This document shows, in pieces, positions 46,886-59,560 of a DNA stretch of 64,000 nucleotides. This DNA comes from Diplonema papillatum. Its lineage: Eukaryota > Euglenozoa > Diplonemea > Diplonemida > Diplonemidae. The translations under genes were made by a program, and so were the position numbers. The stretch is taken from the NCBI GenBank assembly GCA_030068145.1, contig JAPJBO010000167.1, forward strand, positions 124,001 through 188,000, written 5' to 3'. The number at the start of each line of letters is the position of its first letter. Position 1 is the first letter of the stretch. The notes under the pieces were generated by a model. It worked only from the letters and a program-made list of their open reading frames with translations, searched no databases and was not told the DNA's origin.

Positions 46886-47260
46886 CCCCCAACACAACTG
46901 TGTCTGAGCAGCCAGCGAAAAAGACACCTGTGGCTCTGTCTCCTTTTCACGGCAGCAACTTTTGCGGTGGGGGTGGTCTCGTCAGCTATGATAAGTCTAT
47001 CACCTTCGCAGTCGGGACCTACTTTCTCTCAAAAATGAAAAGAACAAGAAGTGCGTAGTTTTGTTGAAAACACAGGTCTGTGGGTGGGGGGGGTTCAAAG
47101 AAAGCCAATCTGTTTCGTTGTGCGGGGCTAGAGACGAAACCTGCTCGGCAATACTTTGCTGTTTGTTTTCTTTATCAATTCTCTTTTTATCTACTTCTTT
47201 GTTCGGGAGGGGGTGAGGGATCACAAAATAAAAAGGGAAGAACCAAGTATGGTCTGCGAC

Positions 47261-47312
47261 GCCATTGGGTGTCGCCATTGGGTATCGCCATTGGGTATCG
47301 CCATTGGGTGTG
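47261..47312. repeat. 13-bp tandem repeat (GCCATTGGGTATC)
   Basis: Four units, alternating GTATC and GTGTC. Confidence 0.95.
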
Positions 47313-48746
47313 CTGGTGACACTCGGCGGGTTTGCTTCCCCTCTTTTAGAGTGCAAGTTTTCTTTTCTGGCGGAATTCGTGCTTGATTATTCGTTGTCGT
47401 GCTTTTTCCGTACAGCGCGTGCGGCTCTGAGTTTGAGACTGCTACTGGCGTGTGCGCGCAAAGGAAGGGGCACTTCCCGCCAGAATAGTCCTAATGGCAC
47501 AGAACTCACTATTGCTGGAAGGGTGCCCCCACTGTCATGGGTGTTTCCTTGCGTTCAAAGACTGAGGTGATACTCTTCGATTCTCGCGTGTTCGCAATTT
47601 TAGGACGCCATGCAGCGAGGATGTCTCGAAGCATAAACACAGGAGCGATCTACAGAACCAGGACAGTCTCACGCCGAAATAGCTGCGAAGCATTTTTGAG
47701 CATCCTTGCGTTCAAAGACTTCGATGGGATTTTTGACGACTTTCCTGGTGACATGTTAGTTGACCATTTTGTTCTGATGTCCGACGGAAGCTTTCATTTC
47801 TGCCCTTTTGCGCAATCTCTGTCGCAATCAAGAGTTTTTTAAGAGACTTATCTTCCAGTTCCATCCGCAGCACCGCGCCTCCCAAGCTATCTGACGGAAG
47901 CACACGACACGAGCGGAGGCCACAACGTTCTTGAAAGCCGCGATGCGCTTCGCCGCGGAAGGAAACGGGGTTCCCAGTTTATTGCACACGCGCCAGGACG
48001 CGGGAGGGGGGGCTCTGCCTGCAAAGGGCAAGCCATGCGGGGGACCAAGAAACGAAGAAGGAGTACCAATCCTCCCTCAAGAACAGTGATGCTTTGATAC
48101 GCAATATGTCCTATACACGCACGCCTGTATCACTGACTGAGGGGGGGCGTACGTGACACGTATCCCATGACAATTTGGCTCAGCCGCGTAGCCAGGCAAG
48201 TAACAAGACATCATTGCCCAAGAAGCTGGGTCGAACGAGGAAGCGCGCCTATTTTCCTCGTTTGCACAAGGCGGGAGGATCGTCCTTTCCATTTCTGGGC
48301 TCGCGCAGCCCTTATTATTCGGGTCGCCGGTCTTCCTCGGCGCTGCCTTCACTGCTGTCTGTGCATGCGAGGTCTTCTTCAGGCGCGGGAGGAGTCCCTT
48401 CTTCTTGCTCTTGGTCCTCTTTCGCTTGTCGTTCCTCTTGCGGGAGATCGGAGCTGAACGTCACGAGCACCTGTTTTAACGTCATTTGTGGTTTGTAGTA
48501 GTTTGACCGCAGAATCCTCGGGTCTTGGGATGAAGAACTTTAGGGTCGCAATGAGTAACATCAGCAGCAACTAATCAATGATAGTGATGCAACGCTTAAA
48601 GAAAAGAGTCCTTGCTCCTTCGTGTGCACAGGGTGGACTCTCGATGGGGGGGGTTTTCCTGTGAGGGCACGCGTGTTTCGTTTCCAGTACTCGTATGCAG
48701 ACGTGTTCCGGAAGTGTTCCGTTCAGTACGTTCTGTACTTAGGCCC

Positions 48747-50059
48747 TCAGAAACTGCACTGCGAAAAAAAGAAGACGGGTTACTCGTTGTGTCACTCCGT
48801 CGCGAATCCTTCACGTGCCCCCTTGCGAGGTGCTTGGAGTTGGGTAGTGACGGTCGTTCTACTTCGGCTCAAAAAGTCAGAGTGATGGTGCTTTGACCGC
48901 ATGTCGTCCGCGTGGCATTGACACGATGAATTGCCTGAATTGGTATTGAAAGACGTACCTCAGATCCGTTCTCTAGAAGGTCCAGACTGGCGATAGGGGA
49001 GTTCTCGGGCATCAAGCGAACACCTTTGAGAGCCTTGCGTAAGCGGAACTTGGCTCGTGCCTGAAAGGGTTGCGTGTCGTGCGAAACAAACAAACAAGAG
49101 GGGGCTGGGTAGGAGGAAGAGCAAGAAAATACACCATCGGCATGTTCTCTTGTTGCCTCGCCGCAGGCCGGTGTGTACTCGGCGTTGAAGGGTGGAGAGG
49201 TGTGAGGGAAGGTACAGTCGGGGCATCTGAAAAGGTTCTAGCGAACCTAATACTTAGGTCCCCACTCATCTGGCGGTGTTGCCGCGCGTTGTATGATTGG
49301 TGATAACCTTTTTCGAGTGCAATTTCCCGTCGGAATAGTGTTGAAAAAAGAAGAATAGCGCGGCACCTGCTTGAGCAACGAGATGAAGCCTTCCTCGCGG
49401 GGAACGATGATGAGACGTTTGTCTTTGGGGGACGAGGCGTGAGAGACGACAAGCCGGAGCGTCGGAGTTTCGGCCTTCAGCGCACGGGCGGCGATCAGCT
49501 TCTGCAGGGTCGGGCCGGGGATTCCGAACACCTCCTTCGCTTCGGCTTCGGGCAGTCCGGCTTCGATGGCTTGCAGCAGCGTGACCGGCCCGTCTTCAGC
49601 CTTCAGCTTCGCTTTTGGCTGCGACCCGGGCTTTCTGGGGTGGTTGGCGGAAGAATTCGCCGAGAGCTTCTTCGGGGGGCGGGCGGTGACCTCCTTGGAG
49701 CCGCCGCCGACGGCTTGGACGCGGCCCTTCTTGGCCTGTTTTTCGTCGAAGTGGTGATGGCACGCTAGGCAGACGACCGTCTGCGTCTGCGACTCGAGGA
49801 AGATGTCGGAGCTGAAGCACTTGGGGCACTTGAAGAAGGCGGGCAGGTCTCGCACCTCCTGCACCCCTTCCTCGCCGTCCTCGCCGTCTTCGACTTCTTC
49901 TATGTCTATCAGCTGGCTTGCGGCCTGGCCCACGTCGCCTGCCCTTCTCAACACCGCGATCGCGTCGCTGCGATCCAGGTTCGGAAACAGCATCCGCAGG
50001 GTGCTCACGTCGTCTTCCTTGTACGACCCCGCGACGATCATCTTTTCGACGGATGTCAT
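48747..50059 (-). CDS. CUE-like, zinc-ribbon, beta-grasp-like protein, three exons
   Basis: Exons: 50059-49367 (ATG MTSVEKMIVA), 49060-48959 and 48758-48747, all phase 0, about 268 aa. Acceptors AACCCTTTCAG and CTTTTTTTCGCAG are strong; donors are CAG|GTGCCG and GAG|GTACGT. Residues 15-55 look like a CUE/UBA ubiquitin-binding fold (VSTLRMLFPNLDRSDAIAVL, with the hydrophobic-Phe-Pro motif). Residues about 75-105 are a zinc ribbon (CPKCFSSDIFLES, then CLACHHHF). A basic Pro-rich linker follows. The last about 70 residues (LRLVVSHASSPKDKRLIIVP, EEGFISLLKQ|ARAKFRLRKA, then LDLLENGSE) have the pattern of a beta-grasp (PB1- or ubiquitin-like) domain, completed by ECSF and the stop. I do not know a named protein with this order. 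A role in ubiquitin recognition is only inference. Confidence 0.72.
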
Positions 50060-52916
50060 CCTCCCTCCCTCCCTTTTTTTGGTTGTGTGTTTCGGGTCTT
50101 TCTTGTTCCCTGTGCGTGGTCCAGGTTTGTGTGTTTCGGGTCGTTGTTGTTCCCTGTGCGTTGTCCAGCTAAGCGTCGGCCAGGCGTCTGCGACTTTTGG
50201 TATTTTCGCCTGTCGTACCGTATGGTATGGGCGTACAGATTGGTGTATTTCGACCGACCTTTTGTTTCAACGTTAGTGTGTGAATTCATTTCTTATCCTG
50301 TCGGCGTCTGGTGCCCCTTTTGTTGCTTGATTGCACAGGGATTGTCAGCCAATGGCGATCGTCTACGCTAAAACACGCTTTACTTATCCTATGCTGAGAC
50401 GACGGCAGCTGCTCTCTTGTGAAACTAGGGTCTCTTCGGAACCGTAGCTTATCCGTTTCCAGCGACAAACGGGCGTCGGCTCTGAACCGCAGAAAAGTCA
50501 CTTGGGAGCGCGCAGTGAGAGGTGCGAACATGTTACTTTCGGAGAAATCAGGAGCCAGACCGCCTGTGTAGTGTGTAGGATGTAGGAAGCTCCATTGCCC
50601 CAGCCCTGTATTTTCCCCTGCATCTTCCGACTTCAGGGGTGGTATAGGCACTGCGGGCGGCTGTCGTGGAGGCCCGAGGAATTCTCGGAGTTCTTCGGCG
50701 CCCACGCCTCGACGGCTTCCGGGTTTATGAAGTCGGGGATGATCCATCCCCAGCGGTGACCAGTGTGCCTGGCAAACGTCGAACGTTTGAACGTTTGACA
50801 AACGTTTGCGTCTGAAAGTCCATGTCAAACGTGAAGTGAATCAAACGTGAATGAGGCACAGGGGATCCGAGTGTCGGTTTGTGACACTCGAGCCACGAGG
50901 GCAGGGTCTTCACGCCCCGGGGCGCCGCAGCGTGTGAGGGTACACTTGCTGGAGGCTAGTATCTCCCTGTGCACGCCCAAGGAGAACCAGAAGGAAGCTT
51001 TTTGCCCTTATTTTCACCGTGTCCGCCAGCCACGTGGACATGTGCTAGTTAAGGGTGTACCGACTGGGTCATCGATGAAATGAACAAATGCTATGTTTGC
51101 ACGTTCGTCAAATATAAGTCTTGTCAAACGTACGTTTGCAAACGTATGATGACAACACTGGCGGTTGGCGGTGACTTCCTTCGAGCCGCCGGGGTCTGTG
51201 TAGCATTCTGTTCATGAAGGATGTCAGGTCGGACACACGACAACGCCTCCCGAAGGAAAAGCCCGCCAACTACCCCACACATGGCTCGGCAAACACGTGC
51301 AAAGAAGGCAGCAGATGAAATACACAGCTGCTCACCGCCAGCGGCGACAACAAGGCAGGACGCGGGGGGAAACACGGCACGTCGGCAGGCGCTTCCGTTT
51401 TCAGAAAGATCCCGATGGGGGAGGACGACCTCCAGTCTCACACGAGCACAATCCACAACTTAAGTTGCTGCACTGCGGCCTGAAGGGCGCAATAAGCGAT
51501 TGCGGCCGTAGGAGCCACTGCCAGAACACTGCCAGAACGTGAAGCTGTTCACCAGAACCCGAGTGCATTGCGGCAACTGGGCACAGTAGGCCGGATGCGC
51601 AACAGCCTGAAGTTGTCCCCGACAACTCGAAGCTCGTGCGCTGCAGCGAAGAAGGCGAATGCGCCATGTGCTGGCTTGTGCTCACGTTGTGCTATCGGTT
51701 CCGAGAAGTTTTCCGATGTGTGTCCAATCACCGAATCGATGGCAGGTCTGCAGTGTGGTGCTTGTTCTTCCACGGGTTGACCAGACAAAACCAAGAGGTA
51801 GGGCCGGGGCGGGGCCCGTTTACAGAATAATTCTAAAAAGTTGGGGAACCACGTGATGGACCTCTGGGCTAACTACCGTCTTCACGGCTTTTGCAGTGCC
51901 GCTGAACGCTTGACGATCGGCTCCCGTGTAGCAGGCTTTCCCCGGTACACACACTTGTGCTCGCAAAAGAGGGATGCTGGATCTGAAGCCGCCCACATCT
52001 TGCCAATAGTTGTCTGCAAAGACTTTGGCAGGCACACCTTTCGTTGACCGCACTACTCTGAGCCCAAATCCTGGACGTGGTTTCAGGTGGAAAACTTGGT
52101 AAATGATTATGATCAGAAGGTCTTACTTGGGCGGTTCAGTTTCCTCACACATTGCATGTGGCTAAAAAAAAAATGGGCGGTTGAAAGACATACCACTTTC
52201 AGCGACGTTCTGCCTGGCTGCCCTGCGAGCGGCCTGACGTCGACAACGTGTCCAAGATGCGAAGCTCCAAAGCACAGGTAAACGTCCCTGTAGTGAAGGT
52301 TATGTTATGCACTGTTTGACCCCGAACGTGCTTGGTAGGGCTTGGCGTCTGTGCAATACTGCGTTCATCTGTCTGCTCCGTGTTTCGATGGCACATTAGA
52401 GTGTCGGCAGACAGGACCGCTATGAGTGTGGTTTGTCAGGTTGCTCTTAGCCATGTTACGGAAGCGGCTCGTACTGCTGGGAAAGACAGAACTTCTTCCA
52501 GTCTTAGACTGTTTTTGTTTCAAAATAGTTGAGTCGCAGCTCTTGGCAAAAGAGGTAGGAAGAAAGTGTTCTATTCTCCGACTCCCGCAATCGTGCGCAG
52601 CACAAACTCAAGAGGCCTAGTCAAATATTCCCTGCAAGACTAGCACGCTGGCTGCTCCTACAGTTTCGTACTTGACCAGCTTTACCCCCCCTCCGCTCTT
52701 CGGTACAGGTTCAGGTCAACTTCTCGTTTAGAGTAAAGTTCGCTTGAAATTCCGGGGTTTGAGGGTCTCCGTGTGACCGTTGATAAATGGGTTCTCCTAA
52801 AGCAAGAAGGGGTTATATGGTTACGGGTTGTATATTTGGTGCACGCTTTCGTCATGGGTTATGGCTAGCGTCAAAGAAATTCTTTCCCTGCATGCACAGA
52901 CTTCTTATGAAGCAGC
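50060..52916. other. Intergenic; one weak frame and repeats
   Basis: A minus-strand frame 50286-50828 (about 180 aa, LREFLGPPRQPPAVPIPPLK) has no family motif and competes with another open frame on the same strand, so I leave it uncalled. Dispersed repeat copies lie at 52370-52445 and 52528-52640. Confidence 0.45.
50761..51167. mobile_element. Possible small hAT-type MITE with AACGTTTG palindromes
   Basis: CAGTGTGCCTGGCAAACG at 50761 and an inverted region at about 51110-51160 (reversed: CCAGTGTTGTCATCATACG, then TTTGCAAACGTACGTTTGAC) both carry AAACGT palindromes. GCGGTGAC occurs at 50753-50760 and 51168-51175. The two tips do not align exactly, so the boundaries are uncertain. Confidence 0.4.
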
Positions 52917-53498
52917 CTAAAAGGAATGGGCTTTTGCTGCGCCGTGCATCTTGTTTCGCTCCTTTTCTATCAGCGTCGCCTCGAGAAGGAAGAAGTGGAC
53001 ACACCGGGTATCATCGCCGGGCTTTCGCCCTCCTTTAATGGCCGGAGGGGGTTCGAGCTTGAAGTGAAGGATCGGGCGCGATTGGGAGAGTGCAACGTCC
53101 TCGAGACCCGCTTGTTGCTTCAGAATGCGTGCTGCGGAGGGCCACATGCCGTTTAGCGTTGCTGTGAGGCGGTGGACCTCGCTCACAGGCCGGCTGGTGC
53201 TCACGGACACAGAGCCCACGTAACAAAGCTCGCCGCTGCAGTGGAACGTGACCAAGACTTCTTGCACGCCCACCACGTCAACTTCATAGTATACATAGCA
53301 GTTCGGACTGCTGATTTGGTACCCCAGCTTGTGGCGCAGGATTGCCACGGAGTCGTTCAGCGCGTCCAGCTTCCTGACAACGTGCGGGTCGTCGTTTGCT
53401 TTATACGGTTGGACCACCAGTCCGTAGTCTTCGTTCATTGGCTCCACCGGCTGGGGGGAAGTGGGATTGTGTTGTGCCGCTTGGCTTTCTTTTTCCAT
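52917..53498 (-). CDS. Hypothetical protein, 193 aa
   Basis: ATG 53498 (MEKESQAAQHNPTSPQPVEP) opens a frame with steady codon use to a stop at 52917. The N-terminus is Pro/Gln-rich and likely disordered. The middle reads like an alternating alpha/beta fold (LDALNDSVAILRHKLGYQIS, NCYVYYEVDVVGVQEVLVTF, GELCYVGSVSVS) with beta strands and amphipathic helices. A basic tail follows (FFLLEATLIEKERNKMHGAA). I do not recognise the family. No intron signal is needed, though TTG-initiated extension upstream is open. It is the last believable gene before a gene-free stretch. Confidence 0.6.
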   Translation of the reverse strand: MEKESQAAQHNPTSPQPVEPMNEDYGLVVQPYKANDDPHVVRKLDALNDSVAILRHKLGYQISSPNCYVYYEVDVVGVQEVLVTFHCSGELCYVGSVSVSTSRPVSEVHRLTATLNGMWPSAARILKQQAGLEDVALSQSRPILHFKLEPPPAIKGGRKPGDDTRCVHFFLLEATLIEKERNKMHGAAKAHSF

Positions 53499-54672
53499 TG
53501 TGCGTGCCCCTCTATGCGAGGGGAAGGCAAAAGTGCGTGCACATGCACACAAGGAAGCAAACGGGGAGGTCCTGTTTGGGGGTGCGGATATAGCTCCCTA
53601 CCCTAGATACAGAACGGCTCGAAAAGGCTGTTGCACGAGGGGTGACACCACCACTCCCTTGAGAGCGGCAAGGGATCGTTTTTACGGGAGCTGACCGAGG
53701 GTGTGACTATCGCTCAGTGCGGATGGTCGGAAGACCTCATCGATCTCTTTCTCGATGAATCGTGCGGTCCGCCTGGGTAGTAGAGCAATTCGACAGGTCG
53801 ATCCGGTTGACGAGCGAGATCTCGACCCTTAAATGGGCGGGTGTGTCGTTGTCGGGTGCTTTCCAGTTCGCTGCCTGCCCACAGAACGCGGGAAAGTGCC
53901 TGCAAGTCTTCGTTCGCACCTGGAGGTCGTGCTTGCATCTTGTCTCCGTTCAAGCACTCGGGATTTGACTTCATGCCGTAGTATCTGTCGAACTTTGTTT
54001 CCTCATGACGTTCTTCCTCAAGTTATTTTTGGACGTCTTGGTCAAGTAACTCTCGGACCTTTTTTGCCTCGTGTGTCAGACTTCTTGCTCAAGTACTTCT
54101 CGGCTTCTTCTTGCCCAAGTAACTCTCGGACTTTTTGCTCAAGCACTCTTGCACGTCTTGTCCAAATGACTCTCGGACTTGTTGACGAACGGAATCTCGA
54201 CCCTTTAAGAGGCAGGTGCGCCGTGGTAATTTGCTGCTCGACCTGCACCTACACTACACGACGGCGCGCGTGCACAACTCTGCCAAGAGCGGACTCACTT
54301 CCGAAGACGAATGGAAAGAACACCAGCAGAAGGCGACAAAAAGAGTAATAAATGCGCTCGAGTAAGAGCACGTGTGGGGATGAGCGGGAGAAGGGGCCGG
54401 GGTGTGAAGGAGTGAGGGGGAGGGGAGGCAACGGGGAAGAGAAACAAAAGGTGAAAGAGAAAAAGCGTGACGTCCTGCCGCCTCATTTCCTTTTCCGTTC
54501 CTGTTGCTTCCGGGGACGGGGCCAATTTATCGACTTCAACAGTAAGACGGCGACAGGGAGAACAACGGCAGAGCCAGAGGCGAACCCCTTTCGCACTTTA
54601 AAAAATATGCCTTCTCTCTTTCGCTCTCCTTTCAAAAACTGTTGCGTTGACGCATCCACACAGAGACCCCTG

Positions 54673-54698
54673 TTTTTTTTTTTTTTTTTTTTTTTTTT
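54673..54698. repeat. Poly-T tract of 26
   Basis: Uninterrupted T run; on the minus strand it is a poly-A that could mark the tail of a retroposed sequence. Confidence 0.9.
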
Positions 54699-57600
54699 GA
54701 GCAGGCCGAGTTCCAGGCCTCTCTTCAGGTTGTTCTTCTTCTTTTTCACCTGGTATGTCTTGAGTTAGGGATCTCCATGTGAAGCACGGACAAGTAAACT
54801 GTGACAGTGACATGAATCTTCAGTTTGGTGTTAGTTCGCTCATTGCTCAGGCTTACATTTTTGGAACACATTGCAATGAGCAAGTTGGGTGCGGCGTCCG
54901 CACTCAGCCCGTCGCGAAAGCGACACCAGCTTTCACGTTTCCCTCCCCCACCCCACCAACGACGGCAAGTGTCAGACTAACCAGCCCGAAGGCGGTTGAT
55001 ACTTCCAGGCAGGATTTCCCTGCCGGCGAAAGTTGTTTGGGATAGCTTTGCACGTGTTTTGCTTGGCAGAGGAGTTTCAAGAAAGCGGTCGCCAGCCGAT
55101 ACACCAATCCCCCGTAGACCGGCTGATGTTCACGTTGTACGGATTCTTCCGAGTTTCTGTCAGGCCGCTAACACGACACGCCGTTTACTTTCTCCCACCG
55201 CGGAGAACGCGACAGTTTCTTGGCCAGTCCCGTTTCTTTCCGGGAACCTACCCATCGACCCGCCTGCCACCCCACCCAATTCCTCTTCCTGTGCCACTCC
55301 CGTCCCACCTTTCTTGAGGAAAAAAAAAAAGGATGTAGCAAAAAATGTAGAAATCAAAACGACAAAGCAAAGGAGGACCGTACCGCGTCTAGTTCCGGTC
55401 CTTCACACGCGCGGAACCTGCAGACCGGACAGCCGTGTGAGCCGAAAGTCATCACAGGACCACCCGTGCTACAAGAGCACAAGCAAGTTTGTCTTGGGGA
55501 GAAGGTGCCTACACCTGTGTAGGGCAATCCGTTGAACTCTACGTGATCAGCAACTCGCTAGAACTAACTGACTCGTCTTCTTTTCACGGTGGCAATCTGC
55601 GTATAATCCGCAGCGCACAGGCAGCCGTGTGCAGCGGCAAGGGTTTGAAGTACCGAAAGAAAAAGGTGCGACGAAGTAATCTTGCGGGCTGAGGGAGCAA
55701 GTCACACACGCGAATTGCCCTAATTTGAGTGGTGTGTGCTCGACACTGTGTTTTATCTGCTCATCACCGCGTTTCGGTTTGTCAAGCCAGGAACACAAAA
55801 CGCTGACTATTGGAGCAGACAAGCTGCGTGTGCGTCAGGATGAAACGAAGAAACAACAATGGAAAAGGAGGATGGATGGTAGGTAGAACGAAAAGGAGTT
55901 GCTGTGAGAGCCTGCGGGGCACTAGATCCGTTTACAGCAAAAAGGTATGTTTTCGAGCTTCGGCTCTTGCGGTGCCATATTCGGGGGAGACGTGCCCCCC
56001 CACAGCTTTTCGCCACGCGACATCTCAATGGGGTCACGTTTGCCCATAACCTGGGAGCGAATGCCAATTTTGCATAGCCCTGCAGAGGTCTGCAGAACTC
56101 GGACGCCTGCACGTAAGGGTAAAAGACAGGAGTGCAGAAGTCCAAGTCAGCTGCTATTTGCAGCTGAAAGCACAAGGAACGTCGCATTTCCTGGAATCAG
56201 CTGCGTGAAGCACCAAGGCGCATTCAAGCAGTTCAAGCGTAAGAGTAGTCCGTGACGTTCGACATCCACGGAAGACAAACGACGCAGTCTATTGTTACAG
56301 GCGAACCCAAGTTATGCAAGAGGGGCTCCGCACCTCAAGCACGCACAGCGGCAGCGACGCTTCAGCACCATCTGCCTCTTTTTTATAGCGAGTCTGAGAA
56401 GAATCTGCCGATGGAAAAGTGGTCAGTGTTGAGGTTGCACCGCAACGTCTGCTGTAAGAAAGCCTAGCTGCTGTCCCTCGTGTTGCTCCCGAAGAAGCGT
56501 GGTTCCCTGCTACCGTTCGGCTTTTGATAAACAGTCTTTCAGTAGAAACTGGTATTTGCATACGGTCGACAGTTTCCGTCTGTTTTTGATGGAGCTCACT
56601 GCAGCGCTCGCGCAGAGGCTGATAGTCGTGGTCTCGTGTCAAAATGGCTTCCATCGAACATCGAACGAGGAACCTGCCTGGCTTATTAACCGCTCGCGCC
56701 AAAGGTGTGTCGGAGCTTCGAAAAATTCAAAGCGTCCAGTCGTGACACAAGAACAGGCATGCCGGAGTATCCGAGAACTAGTCACGCAGGCAGCAATTGC
56801 CCACCAGCGGATAACTCGGTTTTGTCCGCAACTACGACGCGTTTGTTTGCCTGCTGTGAGATATGATACACTGCACACCGCGCGATCCCATTTCTTTGCT
56901 TCTCAGAAGAAGCTCGTCTGGGCGTGCCGATTGATCGATTTCCACGGGCCTTAAATGGGACAGTCGCTTTTTCCTGTTCTGAACTTCAGCGTTTTTAACA
57001 GTCTGGTATATTAGAGTCTCCGGTTGACCATTGAGGCTGGGAGTCGGGGCAGTGGTGGCGGTAGGCTTATCGTACGTACAGGTACACTGCGACTAGCCAA
57101 GCTAGTTGAATAATGCGACAAACTGCACAGCGCGCGCGCTTTTCAGTCTGTTTCTTGCGGTAAGCGGTCGGGCTTCTGAAGGCTCCGTTTGACTTGTGGA
57201 GCGCGGGGGGGTTTGCAAGAACGTGCTTGGAATGGGTATGTGCTCAACACCGCCCTGGTCCCGTCTGCGCCGTGTTTCGGTCCTTTATGCCACGGACACA
57301 GAAGGCGAACCTGATTGTCTAGGACAGCGGTGTGAGTCTGGTTCGTCAGGCGGCTGTTCGTAGCTCGTCCCAGCCAGGACCACCCGTGCTACCAGAGCAC
57401 AGGCGAATCCGCCACGGGGAGGAGGTCCCTACAACCGTGTCTGAGCAATCAGTTAAAAAACTCAGAGCGGGTGAAGCGGGGGGGGGTTCCTTGTGTACTT
57501 AGATCAGAGCCGGGGTAGGTGGGGGTGCTAGTTTTTCATCGTGCTCACGGCGATGGATGACTGGTGGGCTTTTCCGACGTGTGTTTCTTCTCACTCATCG

Positions 57601-58004
57601 TTCCCCCACGGCCCATTATCGTCAGATTTCTGGAGGGAAATCGCGATGTAGGCGAAAACGCAATTTAAACGCGCGAAAAGGGTATTGGGGACCCCTCAAT
57701 TTCGTCTGGGGCATCGTGTTCTGATGCCTCTTCTGCTTCCCGCGCGAAAGGGAAAGATCCCCTGTCGAAAAAGTACCACCATGGGGACCGGTGCCCGATG
57801 CCTCTGGAACAACAAGCACGTATCGGCGTTTCGTTGACCGCATGCAAAAAGAACAAGAATGAAAGTTTCCTCAGGACGGCGGGACGAGGTGGTGGGGAAT
57901 GGTGGAGAAAAGAAGGCGGGTAGAGGCGTGTGTGTGAAAGAATGAACGAAGAAGTTGCAACAGATAGCCCCCTCCGAGGAAGCAATCCTGCGAGCTGGGG
58001 GGAA

Positions 58005-58083
58005 AAACTTAGTTTAGTGTTTAGGCAGAACACTGCCTCGCATGCATGTTTGATGCTAGCATCAAGTCTTCGTCGAAGAAGGT
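58005..58083. repeat. Dispersed repeat pair 58005-58083 and 60499-60575
   Basis: Share TTTAGRCAGAAYACT, CATGCATG and GATGCTAGCATC blocks. The adjacent AAGAACGTGCTTGGRATGG text links 57220-57275 with 60572-60625, so larger pieces of one family are scattered here. Confidence 0.7.
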
Positions 58084-58557
58084 GCATACTTACTCCTCCG
58101 GGGGGGGGAGCAAGTAGAGAACAACGGTAGGCATACAAGAACTCGTCTGCAGGTTCTTCTAAAAGCACCACACACATTTCTGTTCGGTCTGTGGTGAACA
58201 CGGTGCCTCCAAGTTCCACTCTTTAGGTTTGGACAGAGGTCTAGTAACACGTTGACAATATCCCGGTGCTAACACACTGTGTCATTTAACAAAGGTCACC
58301 CCTGGAGACCCTGAGATCCCGTAACTCTAAAAAAATGTAGGATCTGACCGCTGAAGCGTACGTGGTCAGTAGGGTATTTTCCCGAGGCTGCGAAACGAGC
58401 GGCCACAACACATAGCCGCCGATAGATACTACACGCCGGTCAACGATCAGCTGCCGTTTTTTTTTTTTTTGTATAAGCACCTCAGGACCTTATGCAGCCC
58501 GTTTTCTCCTTCAGAATAGACACCAAGCCCGTTTTCTCTGGCGAGTCGTAATGCAGG

Positions 58558-58590
58558 GGGGGTCCGGGGGGCACCGCCCCCCGGGAGACG
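58558..58590. repeat. GC-rich hairpin (CCGGGGGGCACCGCCCCCCGG)
   Basis: A stem of about 8-9 G/C pairs with a short ACC loop, followed by a short stretch and the CTGAAGGCAGGCCTTCTGCAG near-palindrome at about 58626-58648. Confidence 0.85.
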
Positions 58591-59560
58591 GTACGGTACA
58601 TTGAGCCTCAGAATCTGATGTCCTGGCTGAAGGCAGGCCTTCTGCAGCCAGCTTTCTCCTTCAGAAGACACCTAGCCTGCCCCTGCCAACCCAGAATACA
58701 GACACCAAAACGCTGCCCAACCCAATCCGAGGTAGTGTAAATCAACCCAACCTCCCACCCGATTTCCATTTTTTTTTTTTTGGGTGAGTTACCTCACCCA
58801 ACCGTTGCAGTGCATAACCCCCTGAAGCACCTGCTTTGTAGGAAATACTTGAGGAGGCTGCCAGCTGCAAAAGATCAAAGGAGGTAAATGACCCTCCGCT
58901 CTCTCTCTCTCTCGGCTCATACTCCCCCTTTCCTCTCCTGCTCCTCAACAAAGACATACACGCAGACACAGACACACAGAGTTTTTAGACTGCAGTGCAC
59001 CGACGGCTTGCATCGGCAAGCCCCACAAAAGGGGTTCCGTTCACTATACTTTCCGGTAGGAAACGTCAAACCGACGGGATTGTCAGTGTTTCCTAGGAAG
59101 AACTCTTTTTAGTTTGTGGTTTCTAGTCACGTGGCAAAGGGGGGTCTCATTGGGACGTTTCTCATTCTTCTGTGTTAGCAAGAAAAGGCAAAGCCGCAAA
59201 AGGAGTCCGGTTGAAGCCTTCAACACAACTTCAAGCCGGCGTGGCGAGAGCTGTTTAAGTGCACTCTGAAGTCTAAAGAGCCGGGTTTGCAGCTGTTCTT
59301 TTTCTTTTTGCCGAGTTCGAACGACAGAGAAAGTACGAGAAAGAAAGCGAGACGCACACGACCCGCCACACCTCCCGGTTGCTGCAGAAAGTTTGTTGCG
59401 TAGTGCAACGCCCGAGCTAAAGAAAGATGAGACGATGGCCCTTTCGCTAACAACCCGGGAGATTTCTTTTTTTGCGTTTCCGACGATGAAGGCCAGCCTT
59501 TTGTCATTCGACTTTTTAGTTGTTTGTCCTTTTTCTGGGGGGGGGGGGGGGGGAGGCAGT

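Larger units (their letters stand above)
46067..48746. other. Intergenic, repeats only
   Basis: Contains a copy of the GTGAGTCTGGTTTGCCAGGC dispersed repeat (46770-46885) and the 13-bp tandem array at 47261. A minus-strand frame at about 48496-48335 (MTLKQVLVTFSSDLPQEERQ, about 55 aa, acidic) could be the last exon of a gene but has no recognisable domain. Confidence 0.45.

Noticed and set aside
50286-50828. 180-aa minus-strand frame
   Set aside because: No motif, an overlapping frame is equally open, and the right end runs into AACGTTTG repeats.
56499-56954. 151-aa plus-strand frame
   Set aside because: No domain, no splice context, composition like the surrounding non-coding DNA.
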